A stretch of DNA of 64,000 bases, taken from contig OX638329.1 of NCBI GenBank assembly GCA_951812755.1, forward strand, positions 2,837,339 through 2,901,338. The letters are read 5' to 3'. How positions within the stretch are numbered: position 1 is the stretch's first letter; each line of letters opens with the position of its first letter. This stretch comes from an uncultured Latescibacterota bacterium (GTDB lineage Bacteria > Latescibacterota > UBA2968). Below are positions 43,308-52,893 of the stretch, piece after piece. The notes under the pieces were generated by a model. That model had not been told where the DNA came from. It saw nothing but the letters and a program-made list of their open reading frames with translations, and did not search any database. The position numbers and the translations under genes were made by a program.

Positions 43308-44054
43308 ATGCAAATGACCAGAGCGCAGAAGCAGCAGTTTTTTGAAGAAGGATATGTGCTTGTTCGAGGTGCTGTGCCAAAGTTGATGGCCGATCAAGCG
43401 CGCAGGGCGATTAATTATCACATGCGTTATCGTGTGATGCAACAGGGACGAAATCCGGGGTTGAGCAATGAGCCGGTGATTGCAGATTTGTTTAATAAGT
43501 CGCCGCTATGGACTCTGTGCGAGTCAGTTGTGGGAGAGGGGAAGTTGATCCAGCCGCAGGGAGGCAATGTGAAGCTCAATTTTCCCGATGCAGAGGAGCG
43601 TCCGCTGAGGGGTGGGCATCTGGATTTGGGTGGGAAGTTGAAGGATGGGTTGTTGAGTCGCGGGATGACGCTGCTGGTGGTGGTTCTGGTTCACGAGGTT
43701 CCGCGGCCGTTTATGGGCAATTTCTGTTTTTGGCCGGGGTCTCATCGCGCTTATGAGGCGGCGTTTCAAAAAGATCCCAATTATGTGGAGACGGCAAAGG
43801 CAAATCGCCGGATTCCCGATATCGATTTGCCACACGGACCGATTCAGTTGATGGGCGAAGCGGGCGATGCGGTGATCTGCCATCACCAGATGTATCACAA
43901 TGCGGGTCCAAATCATTCACCCGATATCCGGTATGCCGTGATTTTCAGACCCCGACACGTCAATTCCAGAGAAAATAGCACGGATGCTATGGCCGATATC
44001 TGGCGCGAGTTTGAAGGGCTGAATGATCTCAAAGAAGAGGCGATGGCGGTTTAG
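43308..44054 (+). CDS. phytanoyl-CoA dioxygenase family protein, canonical HxD site
   Basis: This 248-aa Fe(II)/2OG oxygenase has ligands H104 and D106 (GGHLDLGG), H197 (MYHNAGPN) and 2OG-type R208. The core strand NFCFWPGSHRAYE is typical. ATG follows TGGAGG. Its proximal motif keeps the Asp that is missing in the HxG members. It is separated from the transporter/dehydrogenase genes by a repeat spacer and may be transcribed alone. The substrate is unknown. Confidence 0.88.
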   Translation: MQMTRAQKQQFFEEGYVLVRGAVPKLMADQARRAINYHMRYRVMQQGRNPGLSNEPVIADLFNKSPLWTLCESVVGEGKLIQPQGGNVKLNFPDAEERPLRGGHLDLGGKLKDGLLSRGMTLLVVVLVHEVPRPFMGNFCFWPGSHRAYEAAFQKDPNYVETAKANRRIPDIDLPHGPIQLMGEAGDAVICHHQMYHNAGPNHSPDIRYAVIFRPRHVNSRENSTDAMADIWREFEGLNDLKEEAMAV

Positions 44055-44099
44055 AGATTTGTTTCGTCATGGTTCATCCAGCCCAATGGATAAAAGGTT

Positions 44100-44155
44100 C
44101 CCCCCCGATGACAAGAGCCCAAGGGGCTCTCTCCTTTACGGAGTAGTCGGGGGGG
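44100..44155. repeat. structured inverted repeat
   Basis: Outer arms CCCCCCCGA / TCGGGGGGG enclose two small hairpins, GAGCCC/GGGCTC and CTCC/GGAG. It follows the PhyH stop codon by 45 bases. It may act as an RNA structure or be a dispersed repeat. There is no T-tract. Confidence 0.55.
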
Positions 44156-44167
44156 TCACTTTTTTCC

Positions 44168-44541
44168 GCGATTCTGTGATGGCTTGTTACAGCTTGTCAT
44201 AGCTCCTGCGTCAAGCTATCCATCATTGAACACATATCGTTTGCCGGGGACTGTACGGCCAGTGGAAAAACAGATAAGACCCCAATAAGACCCTAATAAG
44301 CCAGAATAGGCCAGAATAAGCCAGAATAAGCCAAAATAAGCCAACCGCAGAGTCCCACTGGCGTTTCCAACGCGCCCCCATAGAACCTCTATAGTGCCCC
44401 TATAGTGCCCCTATAGTGCCCCTATAGTGCCCCTATTGCGCTCCCATTGCGCCCGATTACGCCCCCCGAACATGTATCAGCCCATTCTCTCACGATTCTA
44501 TGATGCCTTGTCATAGATCCTGAGCGTCAGGCTATCCATCA
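44168..44541. repeat. two tandem-repeat blocks between ~55-bp duplicated ends
   Basis: Block 1 (about 44275-44342) has six 10-bp units of the type CCAGAATAAG. Block 2 (44390-44433) has four perfect 11-bp units TATAGTGCCCC with decayed units on both sides. Related sequences at 44168-44225 and 44491-44541 flank both blocks, each running from CGATTCT.TGATG to CTATCCATCA. The second copy overlaps the 3' end of the broken DUF1016 gene, so the first is probably a relic of a similar gene end. No ORF is present. Confidence 0.7.
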
Positions 44542-45041
44542 CTTTTTCCATTTCTAAGCTCTCTCTGAATGCGCTCAAGCTGGGTCACGAGTTCTTGCTT
44601 TGATGGCAGGTAGAGTTGGTACTTCGACGCGTAAATATTGGCTTCTTCTGGCAGGGTCAGTTCGACCAAGGCGTCATTCTTACGGGCGCAGAGCACAATG
44701 CCGATGGTTGGAAGTTAGTCTTCGGTTTTCACATAGCGGTCGAAGTAGTTGACGTACATTTGCATCTGGCCCAAGTCCTGATGGGTCAATTCGCCGCGTT
44801 TGAGATCAATTAGAACGTAGCAGCGTAGCAGCCGGTTGTATAAAACGAGATCTACATGGAAATGGCGGTTGTCGAAGGTAAACCGCTTTTGTCTTCCCTC
44901 GAATAGAAATCCTTTGCCCAATTTCAATAAAAAGTGCGGAAATTTCATCACCGTATGCCAAGGATGCCAATTGGGCCGACAGTGTCGGCCCAATTCCCTT
45001 TTAATTTCAAGGGCAGGCGGTTGGGAGAACTGTTCTCGCAT
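44532..45041 (-). pseudogene. broken DUF1016/YhcG-type PD-(D/E)XK nuclease, C-terminal part
   Basis: The frame encodes the nuclease core (FLLKLGKGFLFEGRQKRF, then HVDLVLYNRLLRCYVLIDLKRGELTHQDLGQMQMYVNYFDR) and stops at TAA at 44715-44717 after KTED. The same frame continues for 60 codons with the expected family C-terminus (LPTIGIVLCARKNDALVELTLPEE, then ASKYQLYLPS). The gene therefore carries an in-frame stop, and its N-terminal half is missing. The first ~30 codons come from unrelated sequence including a 27-bp palindrome. DUF1016 proteins occur in restriction/defence islands. Confidence 0.8.
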
Positions 45042-45255
45042 GTGTGAGGTCCGCGTTGGTCACGGGATGCGCTTGTGATGGCAAAACTGTCGCGATGGCC
45101 ACTGTGTCGCCATTGAGGGACATGAACTCCACTACAAGAGCCTCTTCTCCCGGGTGGATGTGGATGATGGTACCTACGTCACCCGATTTCAGTTCTTCTC
45201 CTTCATCGCCGACTATATCGGCAGTGAGTAAGATTTGATCATGTTCTTTGAACAC
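45007..45255 (-). CDS. DUF4926 domain-containing protein
   Basis: This 82-aa protein has the DUF4926 pattern (DQILLTADIVGDEGEELKSGDVGTIIHIHPGEEALVVEFMSLNGDTVAIATV). It is an SH3-like small beta-barrel often found beside DUF6883 in toxin-antitoxin-like pairs; no DUF6883 partner is seen. The last ~20 residues run into sequence shared with the start of the broken DUF1016 frame. The start is GTG six bases after AGGAGG. The function is unknown. Confidence 0.75.
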   Translation of the reverse strand: MFKEHDQILLTADIVGDEGEELKSGDVGTIIHIHPGEEALVVEFMSLNGDTVAIATVLPSQAHPVTNADLTHARTVLPTACP

Positions 45256-45317
45256 TTTTTACCTCCTGAGCGCAACTGATCATACAACAGGTTTATTATT
45301 TTTTGTACCATCCCTGA

Positions 45318-46721
45318 TCACATCCAGTAAGTATTAACTTCGACTTCAGGCTTCATATAAACCTTAGGTTTCACTCCTCTGCGAACCCGCATCAACCGTG
45401 CAATTTCTACGTCATGGGAAGCACAAACTTTGTCCAAACTTGACTTTAGGACCGTTGTCATTGATCCAACAGCGGATTCGAGTTCAGTAAATATTGTGGG
45501 TTCCCAATCTGCATACCAGTGAACCCAACGAGAAAGCACTTCTCCTCCTGTTTCGAGACGAATTTCGGTAGGGCTACATTGGACATTGGCGGAAGTTCCA
45601 AACACGTATGGTGATGCGAGCTTGATGTCGCAGGCCATGCCTATGTGGACGCGCCCAATGAAATCCTGTAGGACGCTCTGAGTCAGGGCAAGAGGATACA
45701 CAATATCAAGGGAATCAATGCCTGCGTTCCGACCCACCAGACCTACCATTTCGCCGGGACATTCGTTTACTATGAGTCCGTTGAATTCTTCCGTCTCGAC
45801 AGGACCTGCAGTGAAGCCGGATGGGCCTATGGTCAGCGTCGAGTCAAATTCGACAAAACTCTCTGTGTCAAAATCGACTACTCTGACAGCAAGTAGTACT
45901 TCGCCGGGTTCCACAGAGGCTTCCGCGCTTGCCCAGATATTTTCTTCAAGTTCCTTCGTGCGTCCAGCATCGCAAGGGAGAAGGTTCTGCGCCCAATTTG
46001 GCCTATCGATAGGCTCCAGGTCGGCTAACCCCCGGTTCATCGTGAGAGCTATCATCGCGTAATGCTCTGCGATGTCATGCGGTAGCCCACGTCTGGCTGC
46101 AAAAGCCAACGTCCGAAGATATGCGGAGACATAAAGTTCTCTCTGTCCAAGGTCGAACTGACCGACGCGGTCCCGGTCCCCATTCGAGAAGAGGTGTGGG
46201 AACTGTGCTTCTGGTCCAGGATGGGTAGCTTGTAGCCAGCGCCAATCGTGTTCCCAGCGCTTCCTAAAGGGGAAATCAGTCGATTCTTGAAGTCGTGTAA
46301 GCTCACCCGAAAATATTGGTGGCACCGCCCACTTGCGGTAACGATCAAACCAGGCTTCCTCGTGCTGAGGTAACGTGGCTGGCTCGGGTGGTGAAATCGC
46401 GTAACGAAATGGGGACAAGCCGCTCGCATTGGCAAAATTTTTCTTCAGGAGGTAATCCGAAAGATGTGAAGGGGCTTGAATAGCCTTATGTACATCAGCG
46501 AATTCAAAGTAGGCACCGAGATCAAACGCATCAATAATGCCAAGACCGAGTATTACTTCGCTTTCCAACTGGCGAGCACTGATCCAGTTGAGAAGACCAC
46601 TCGCAGCCTCCCTATCGCCTTCACGAATAAGACGAGCCAGACTGCGAGCCACTTCCCATCTGACCCGAGGGACCGGCCACAGCAGTCGCTCAAGCAGCAT
46701 CTGGAGTATGGGGTTAGTCAT
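45318..46721 (-). CDS. unknown 467-aa protein coupled to the STAND NTPase
   Basis: I do not recognise this protein. The N-terminal ~90 residues look alpha-helical and HEAT-like (LLERLLWPVPRVRWEVARSLARLIREGDREAASGLLNWI). The middle is rich in Trp and charged residues. The C-terminal half seems mixed alpha/beta (EVLLAVRVVDFDTESFVEFD), with no transmembrane segment. Its ATG overlaps the TGA of the STAND gene as ATGA, and GGAG lies eight bases upstream. Strict coupling implies equimolar or regulated co-production. It could be a target sensor, inhibitor or effector partner. Confidence 0.7.
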   Translation of the reverse strand: MTNPILQMLLERLLWPVPRVRWEVARSLARLIREGDREAASGLLNWISARQLESEVILGLGIIDAFDLGAYFEFADVHKAIQAPSHLSDYLLKKNFANASGLSPFRYAISPPEPATLPQHEEAWFDRYRKWAVPPIFSGELTRLQESTDFPFRKRWEHDWRWLQATHPGPEAQFPHLFSNGDRDRVGQFDLGQRELYVSAYLRTLAFAARRGLPHDIAEHYAMIALTMNRGLADLEPIDRPNWAQNLLPCDAGRTKELEENIWASAEASVEPGEVLLAVRVVDFDTESFVEFDSTLTIGPSGFTAGPVETEEFNGLIVNECPGEMVGLVGRNAGIDSLDIVYPLALTQSVLQDFIGRVHIGMACDIKLASPYVFGTSANVQCSPTEIRLETGGEVLSRWVHWYADWEPTIFTELESAVGSMTTVLKSSLDKVCASHDVEIARLMRVRRGVKPKVYMKPEVEVNTYWM

Positions 46722-49700
46722 TTCGACCACTCCGGTGCTTTAATTGACTGTCCTGTCAGTTCTTCTTTGAACATCCGTGTCATCTCCAGGGCTAAGACCC
46801 GTGCTGTCTCCATTTCGCCAACTTTGACTAAAAAATATACAAGGCGCGACAAGCCTATAACGATGCCATTTCGTTCGATCTCAGTTACGAGTACAGGCTT
46901 TGAGGTATTTTTGATGAACTCTTGCCACTGCCCGCGATAATGTTGAGCCACTATCCTCATTCTGGCCTGTGCCTCATCGCTACCAGTAAACCACGGATGC
47001 CAGCCATAGCGTGTGATATGAGCTCGGACTAACCAGGGAAACGCCTTAGATCGACCTTGTGTCTTGAGTGCAATTTCGAATGCTACATCCAGCGCGTTAT
47101 CAAGATCGGAATCATACCTCGTCTCCGAGGTTGTAGCTTCAAGAGCAGTTAGCACCTCATCGGCATGTCCAGCAGCCTCCCAATATTTCAGCCACTTGAT
47201 GATGAGTTTTCGTCTATCATCGTAATCCACATTACGTGTTGCGCTCAGATATTCTTCCAGTTGACCGGGAGGAAATTCACTTGGGCCTGGAATAGATATT
47301 TCATCTTCTTCAGATTCAGCGTCATCGCTAATAGAGTACGGGTCTCCTGCAGTCATCGTTTCTTCCTGCTCGGACATAACCTCGCCAACCCTTCCGGTTT
47401 TTCGCCGGACAGCTATCAGGGCTGCCTCGGTATGGGGGCGTGTTGCTAAATCCTGTTCCTCCAGTACACTAATTTCTGAAGGAGTGATGTAGCTCTCGAG
47501 CAACGCACGTCCAGTTCTCGATTCGATCTGGTTAGTTTCAGCGATAGTGCTCGCTAACGCTTCAGCATAGCGCCATTCTCCGGCGCGAATCAAGTGCGCG
47601 TAGCAGGCCGGGACCCGTTCCGGAAAGTGCGTGAAGATCGCCTTGTAATATTCTCTTCGAACGTGGTCAGTTTCGTCACCATCTGTGTAGTCGGTTATAG
47701 CTTCAAACTCACCAGCAAGGTCAAGCATAGCTTTCTGGGCATCAGTATCGCCCTTTTTTGCCAGTAGATCCAAAGACTCAAGAACCTCGAGCGCAAACAG
47801 ATCCTTATGGTATCCATAACCAAGCAGACACTCTGCAGCTCGTTTAAGTTCCTTTTGCGCCAGCGGAATGAGATCATAGTCGGACGCGAACATTGCCAAT
47901 TTAGTAGCGTCCTGCGCCCGTTCATTAAACTCCCTGATCTCGGTGTCAAGGTTATGCCCCACGCGCTCTACGAGTGCCTGCGCCGCCTCTGGTGTGTGCA
48001 ATGGTAAGCGCCATTTGTCGGTGAATTGATGAAGCCAAACTTCATCCAGCCAAAACGGAGACATTGAAATGGAATCAATGTCACTCACGTCAATAAGAGC
48101 ATTCGAGTCGAGACCTTTCGCGATAGTACACAAATCAACAGCGATATCTCGAAGTGCAAAACGGACAGTTATGAAGAGGCGTTGCGCGTATTGAGAACGC
48201 GGGGCAGGCGGTTGCAATTCGAAATCGCTATAAATATCCTGAAGAGTCGGCCATCGCTGCGATGCTCTCCATTCTTCCGCAATACCTCCTGCCAGCCGTT
48301 CCAGTGCTCGCACTGCTTCACTCAGCCAGGTTTTTTGGGCATTCGCCGGTATATCTGACCATCCTTGGGCTTCACCCCCAGATAGTCCTGTAGCCAGTGC
48401 AGCGAAGAATACTTCGTACATAGCGTCAGATGTGTTATGTACGAATCCTGGTTCAGAGTAGTCGTCTTCAACGAACAAACGCGAGAGGTCCTTCTTTGCC
48501 CGAGATTTTTTAGCGGTACCACCTTTGAGGAGTGCGAGGCAGCGGATTGCCGGATGTGCAAGTGCCTTGAGTTCTGGTTTTGTAGCAGGATCCAAACCTT
48601 CAAAACACAGTGCCGCAAATATGTTATGGTCTATATCGTGTCGGGACCACTGCTTACCTACTTCAAAGATGTTATCAAAATTGGAGACAAGAAGGGATTC
48701 TTGGACGTAGGTAGCGATTAACGCCTTTGCCTCCGCCTTACCAAACCGATTAGTATATTCCAAGACGCGCTGGGCACTTTGGGATCCGTCGTTTGCGAGT
48801 ACAGCGACAATAGCGCGAGCTAGATCGTGATAACTCTGGTCGGCCCCCATCTCCTGGGGCTGGAGACGTAAAATCCGCTGATTCAGTTCGGCGATGGTAG
48901 CCTTAGCCAAGTTTGCACGGACAAACTCATCTGTACTACGTACGATGAAGGGTAGCAAGTCAACAGATGCACGATGGAGTGTTGCCCGTAAGAGGGCCTG
49001 GGCCTGGATGTGCGGATCTTCAGACAGTGAAACCGCAATCTCTTGAAAAAGTGGCCATTCGTTGGTCTGGAATTCAGGCCCATTTACTACGCGCGTCTTG
49101 AGCAAGCGAAGGGTGAGTAGGCGGGGAAGATCGAATGCATTGAATGCAGCCTTCTCTGCGTGATCAAGTATGGTGATGAGTTGCTCAATAGGGAATCCAG
49201 CAACGAGCGAATTGATCGCCCATTCACGATTGGGGCTGGCAAGAAGGTCTGATGGGTCGCCAAGTTGCGCTTTGGTGATCCACAGCCAGGCCCAGCGCCA
49301 ATACTCCGGAGCGTCTGTCTCTATCCAGGTGAGAACATCAGATGCATGTGTAAGAAAAGTGTCGTCATGCTCAGGAAGGTCCTGTACGAAGGCAAATAAA
49401 CTTCCATGGAAGGGGCGAACCTCTGTCTCTCGATAGTCGAGCAGGTGATTGATTTCGTCGAGTGCTAAGAAACTGTCGTCGGTACGTCCGAAGCAGTCGT
49501 TCATAGCAAAGGGAGGAGGTCCAAACTCCAGGCCCGTCAGGACATGCAGGATTGTCCGAGCCTTCGCACCTATTCTTTGCCAGAATGAACAGTAGTAGTC
49601 TCGAATATCGCCGGTAGGACAGGCGGGAAGTGCCGCTATGTCCTCTGTTGTTACCGCATTGCCAGTTCGGGCAATCGCCTCGAAAGAATAGATCAGATGA

Positions 49701-51142
49701 AGCGGCAATCCTTGGGAAATGTCGTGAAAAGCATTCGCTACTGCGCGGACTACTTGGTCATGCGTTTGCCTTCCGACTACTTCCACATTTAGTCTCCCGG
49801 CCTTGTCTTGGAAACTCAGCCAGCAATGCACCGCTGCCTGAGACATCAGTGGAAGTTCAGTCCAATGATCGGTTGGAAGGGCTTTTAGAAGACTCGCGGG
49901 CAAATGTTCTCTGGCGATCTTCTGCGTCCCCACGACGAGTCTGATATTTGCAGGAAGTGGAAGAAGTGCATTGAACAACATTTCCATATCTTCGTGATCG
50001 CGATGATCACGCCATACATGATCAAGTCCATCAATGACTACGATCAATAGGCGACCTTCTTCCTGTAGTCTGTGAGCCGCTGTTTCAAGAATCTCCCCAA
50101 AGTTTTTATCTATAGACGACTTTTGCAGATCTGGAATTGTCTTCTCTAGCTGATGTGTAAGTGATTGGACTATAGCAGGGTAATGGAACCGGCCCTCCGA
50201 ACGGTCATCAAGACTGAGAAAATAGTGATGGCGTATGCATACGATATTCTGTTGGTCAATGCTTTCAACGCAATGGCTGAGATAAGTGCTCTTTCCGCAT
50301 CCAGGGGGTCCCCACAGCACGGTAAGGCCCTCCGAACCGGTGATTTCCTCAAGAAACTCTCGGTCAAAGTCTTCGTCGGGTACATTGTATGCAGGCGGCA
50401 CAAGGAAGCCTTGTGGTAACGGCTTTGAGCGTTCGACGGAAAATGCCTGTCGAAGATGAATGTGCTTGATTTTGCCATCTGGGGTTGGTTGCCTCTTCCG
50501 CGTTGACCATCGTTGAACCTGTGCCCGAAATTGAAACCAGCCGCCGCTGTCCGTGTCGGAGGCGATTCTCGACCAAAGTTTCTCTTCGAGATCATCGAGT
50601 CTCGGTAGCGAGTGAATGAATTCGAAACTTTCGAAAAAGGACTGGGCTGCCTTGTGCGATCCGAGTTGCTTCTCGACTATTGCTTTGTCTTTTTTTGTCA
50701 ATAGTGTGTAGTCAACTTTCGTGCCTTTTAGGCATTTTGCTAACGCGGCATCTGGAACGCGATCAGTTTTAAGAGCCGCCTGAGCAAGATTACCGGCCTT
50801 CTTGTGAAGGAGAGTTGTCGCGGCCCATTTCTGTAATAGGGACTTCTTACGAGTGCCGCCATTTGTGGTGAGCCATTTCCAACTCAGATGGTTGGCATCG
50901 GGATCGGCGGTGAACTTGACCTGGATCAACTCATAGAGGCCATCGGGTCTGCAGGCGACTACATCCTCGATAGATCGGAATTCTTGGCCTTCTGCTTCGA
51001 GTTGTACCCAAGCATAGAGGTCCCGTTGTCTGTAAAAGTCGATCAGGGTCTCGATGGCAACGAGGTCTTGATACTGGAAGCCTGCCCTGAGCAAGCCAGT
51101 TTTTTTAAAGTCGTGTTTGGGCATTGTCTTCTTCAGGTTCAC
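46718..51142 (-). CDS. Cap4-like nuclease-STAND NTPase, Avs-like defence protein
   Basis: This 1474-aa protein has an N-terminal domain starting GFQYQDLVAIETLI that fits Cap4/DUF4297 dsDNA nucleases. PD-(D/E)XK-type residues are E51-D60 and Q74-V-K76 (LIQVKF). An NTPase domain follows with Walker A GPPGCGKST at 278-286 and Walker B LLIVVIDGLDHV at 365-376. About 900 helical, repeat-like residues follow, probably a sensor. Nuclease-STAND-sensor order is that of antiphage Avs/NLR-like proteins. The GTG at 51142 or ATG at 51124 is the start; neither has a strong ribosome site. The gene lies 38 bases from the IS1380 insertion. Confidence 0.85.
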   Translation of the reverse strand: MNLKKTMPKHDFKKTGLLRAGFQYQDLVAIETLIDFYRQRDLYAWVQLEAEGQEFRSIEDVVACRPDGLYELIQVKFTADPDANHLSWKWLTTNGGTRKKSLLQKWAATTLLHKKAGNLAQAALKTDRVPDAALAKCLKGTKVDYTLLTKKDKAIVEKQLGSHKAAQSFFESFEFIHSLPRLDDLEEKLWSRIASDTDSGGWFQFRAQVQRWSTRKRQPTPDGKIKHIHLRQAFSVERSKPLPQGFLVPPAYNVPDEDFDREFLEEITGSEGLTVLWGPPGCGKSTYLSHCVESIDQQNIVCIRHHYFLSLDDRSEGRFHYPAIVQSLTHQLEKTIPDLQKSSIDKNFGEILETAAHRLQEEGRLLIVVIDGLDHVWRDHRDHEDMEMLFNALLPLPANIRLVVGTQKIAREHLPASLLKALPTDHWTELPLMSQAAVHCWLSFQDKAGRLNVEVVGRQTHDQVVRAVANAFHDISQGLPLHLIYSFEAIARTGNAVTTEDIAALPACPTGDIRDYYCSFWQRIGAKARTILHVLTGLEFGPPPFAMNDCFGRTDDSFLALDEINHLLDYRETEVRPFHGSLFAFVQDLPEHDDTFLTHASDVLTWIETDAPEYWRWAWLWITKAQLGDPSDLLASPNREWAINSLVAGFPIEQLITILDHAEKAAFNAFDLPRLLTLRLLKTRVVNGPEFQTNEWPLFQEIAVSLSEDPHIQAQALLRATLHRASVDLLPFIVRSTDEFVRANLAKATIAELNQRILRLQPQEMGADQSYHDLARAIVAVLANDGSQSAQRVLEYTNRFGKAEAKALIATYVQESLLVSNFDNIFEVGKQWSRHDIDHNIFAALCFEGLDPATKPELKALAHPAIRCLALLKGGTAKKSRAKKDLSRLFVEDDYSEPGFVHNTSDAMYEVFFAALATGLSGGEAQGWSDIPANAQKTWLSEAVRALERLAGGIAEEWRASQRWPTLQDIYSDFELQPPAPRSQYAQRLFITVRFALRDIAVDLCTIAKGLDSNALIDVSDIDSISMSPFWLDEVWLHQFTDKWRLPLHTPEAAQALVERVGHNLDTEIREFNERAQDATKLAMFASDYDLIPLAQKELKRAAECLLGYGYHKDLFALEVLESLDLLAKKGDTDAQKAMLDLAGEFEAITDYTDGDETDHVRREYYKAIFTHFPERVPACYAHLIRAGEWRYAEALASTIAETNQIESRTGRALLESYITPSEISVLEEQDLATRPHTEAALIAVRRKTGRVGEVMSEQEETMTAGDPYSISDDAESEEDEISIPGPSEFPPGQLEEYLSATRNVDYDDRRKLIIKWLKYWEAAGHADEVLTALEATTSETRYDSDLDNALDVAFEIALKTQGRSKAFPWLVRAHITRYGWHPWFTGSDEAQARMRIVAQHYRGQWQEFIKNTSKPVLVTEIERNGIVIGLSRLVYFLVKVGEMETARVLALEMTRMFKEELTGQSIKAPEWSK

Positions 51143-51184
51143 AATCTAACACATGTGGCATCGACAAGGTTTCATGTTCTTTAA

Positions 51185-52893
51185 CCCGACTAATTCATGA
51201 ACAGTAATTGTTGGGTGTGTTTGGCAGGCGGCATCGGTTCCAAGCATCAAAATTAGTGTGCTTTCTGTCTTGTCAGTCCTCATAGGCGTCTTCATAGGGT
51301 TCAGGCAGCCCAGCATCGTCCCTTGACCTGTGCAGAGGGTGTCCAAAAGTCCAGACGGCTCCCTTGCCTGCTCTTTGTGTGGAGCGGTCGGTGTATTTGT
51401 AAAGTCAGCAAGTGATGAGGCAGCCCCCTTCCCCTCCCCGGTTGACGAGTTATGGCACAGCTTTTGCCAGATTGCATAGGATTTTATCATACATGTGTTG
51501 TAATGGAAAAGAGAGCGGCAGATGAAAGGTGATCTTAGTTTTCAACTCACAGACGCGTCCTGCGACTTTGAGGAAGCGGTTTTGTAGGGTATTGACCTGT
51601 GCATTTACCCACGTCGTGCCTTGTAGCCCAATGTGTGCTAAGGTGTGGAGTAAGACATAAGCGGCACTATGGAGGAAGAGGCGGAACTGATTGGCAGTAA
51701 AAGTATGACAGGACGTACGGTCTGAGTGGAGAAAGGTCTTGTGATTTTTAATGAAGTTTTCCATCTGTCCGCGCGCACAATAGATGTTTTGGTAGATAAA
51801 GGAGGCCCTTGAACTTTCAAGGTTGGTCACGACAAAGCGTGTGTTTTGGCCTCGGGTGGTGATTTCAGCTTTGCAGATGATGCGTCTGGCACAGGTCCAA
51901 GTCTGGGCTTGGTAATAAAATGAGGTAAAAAGTCGCACGGGCTTGTTGGTTTGTGCATAAAGGCTTTTGGCCTGATCCATTACAGGCTTTGAAAGGGCTA
52001 AGAGTCGGGTATTGGCACTTTGTCCGAGGATAAAAAAGAGGTCCTTTGTCACACAAAAGTCCTGGACTTCTGGACTTGAGAAGTGGGCATCGCCTCGCAA
52101 AAAGATCGCCACATTAGGCCAGGCGTGACGCAGATAGGCCACCAACCGTTTCAAGATGGTGACAATCTGTTTGCCATCAGGACGCACACCCGGACGTAAA
52201 ATCGTCGTGATTAGCTTACCCGATTGCCCTTCATAAATATGCAAGGGCTGGTAGCAGTAGGCACCCAAATACCCATTGAATAAGGACAACTGCTGCGCCC
52301 CATAAACCCTATCCTGCGTATCATCAATATCTAAGATGATCGACGAAGGCGGCTTTTTATACGAAGCAATAAAACAATCGAGGAAGGCACGAGCAACGCG
52401 ATACAAATCGCTTCTGCTCATCTGATTCTCAAACCGACTCATCGTGGGTTGACTGGCCAAGTCTTGCCCTTGCAGGGGTAAGCGACCACACGCCGCCTTG
52501 ATGCCGGGATCGCTGCGTAAGGCATTGCAATCATTGGCATCTTCATACCCACAGGCAATTTGAAACACGCGCTGTTTGATCAACTCTGCCACACTATGCG
52601 CCACATAACTTTGATGCCGATGGTCTTTAATCGCGCGACTCAAACGTGATAAAATGCCCGTTTTGGCCTCCACTTCTCTCAGCAATAAGACACCGCTATC
52701 GCTGGTGAGTATGCCGCCATCAAAGGCGAGGTCGAGACGTTTTCCGAAAATGCTTGCCAAAGGAACCTTGCAATGATTATCTTGTGTGCTCACGGTAGTT
52801 TCTCCCAAGTTTATTGTTCAATGGTTATGAGTGTAACCTAATATAATACAATAACTTGAATAGGGAAACTACCTTTTTTATGAATTTTTCGGG
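51185..52893. mobile_element. IS1380-family insertion sequence with TTAA target duplication
   Basis: The 1709-bp element has imperfect ~20-bp terminal inverted repeats: left CCCGACTAATTCATGAAC, right end reading inward CCCGAAAAATTCATAAAA. It is bracketed by TTAA at 51181-51184 and 52894-52897, a 4-bp duplication as expected for IS1380. A 265-base non-coding segment lies between the left end and the transposase stop. Removing one TTAA and the element rejoins the OLD-like gene stop to the leader of the STAND gene with 38 bases between, so the IS split an operon. Confidence 0.85.
51450..52808 (-). CDS. IS1380-family transposase (DDE)
   Basis: This 452-aa transposase of the IS1380 family has the N-terminal region DLAFDGGILTSDSGVLLLREVE. 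DDE-type residues are visible in IILDIDDTQDRVYG, IFLRGDAHFSSPEV and ARGQMENFIKNHKTFLHSDRTS. The reading frame is intact, so the element may still be active. It is transcribed in the same direction as the interrupted operon, so read-through could express the STAND gene. Confidence 0.92.
   Translation of the reverse strand: MGETTVSTQDNHCKVPLASIFGKRLDLAFDGGILTSDSGVLLLREVEAKTGILSRLSRAIKDHRHQSYVAHSVAELIKQRVFQIACGYEDANDCNALRSDPGIKAACGRLPLQGQDLASQPTMSRFENQMSRSDLYRVARAFLDCFIASYKKPPSSIILDIDDTQDRVYGAQQLSLFNGYLGAYCYQPLHIYEGQSGKLITTILRPGVRPDGKQIVTILKRLVAYLRHAWPNVAIFLRGDAHFSSPEVQDFCVTKDLFFILGQSANTRLLALSKPVMDQAKSLYAQTNKPVRLFTSFYYQAQTWTCARRIICKAEITTRGQNTRFVVTNLESSRASFIYQNIYCARGQMENFIKNHKTFLHSDRTSCHTFTANQFRLFLHSAAYVLLHTLAHIGLQGTTWVNAQVNTLQNRFLKVAGRVCELKTKITFHLPLSFPLQHMYDKILCNLAKAVP

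Noticed and set aside
44270-44460. Tandem repeats considered as a CRISPR array
   Set aside because: Units are 10 and 11 bp with no spacers, and no cas genes are visible.
51146-51490. 114-residue minus-strand frame at the left end of the IS
   Set aside because: It crosses the IS terminal repeat and overlaps the transposase end; composition is not protein-like.
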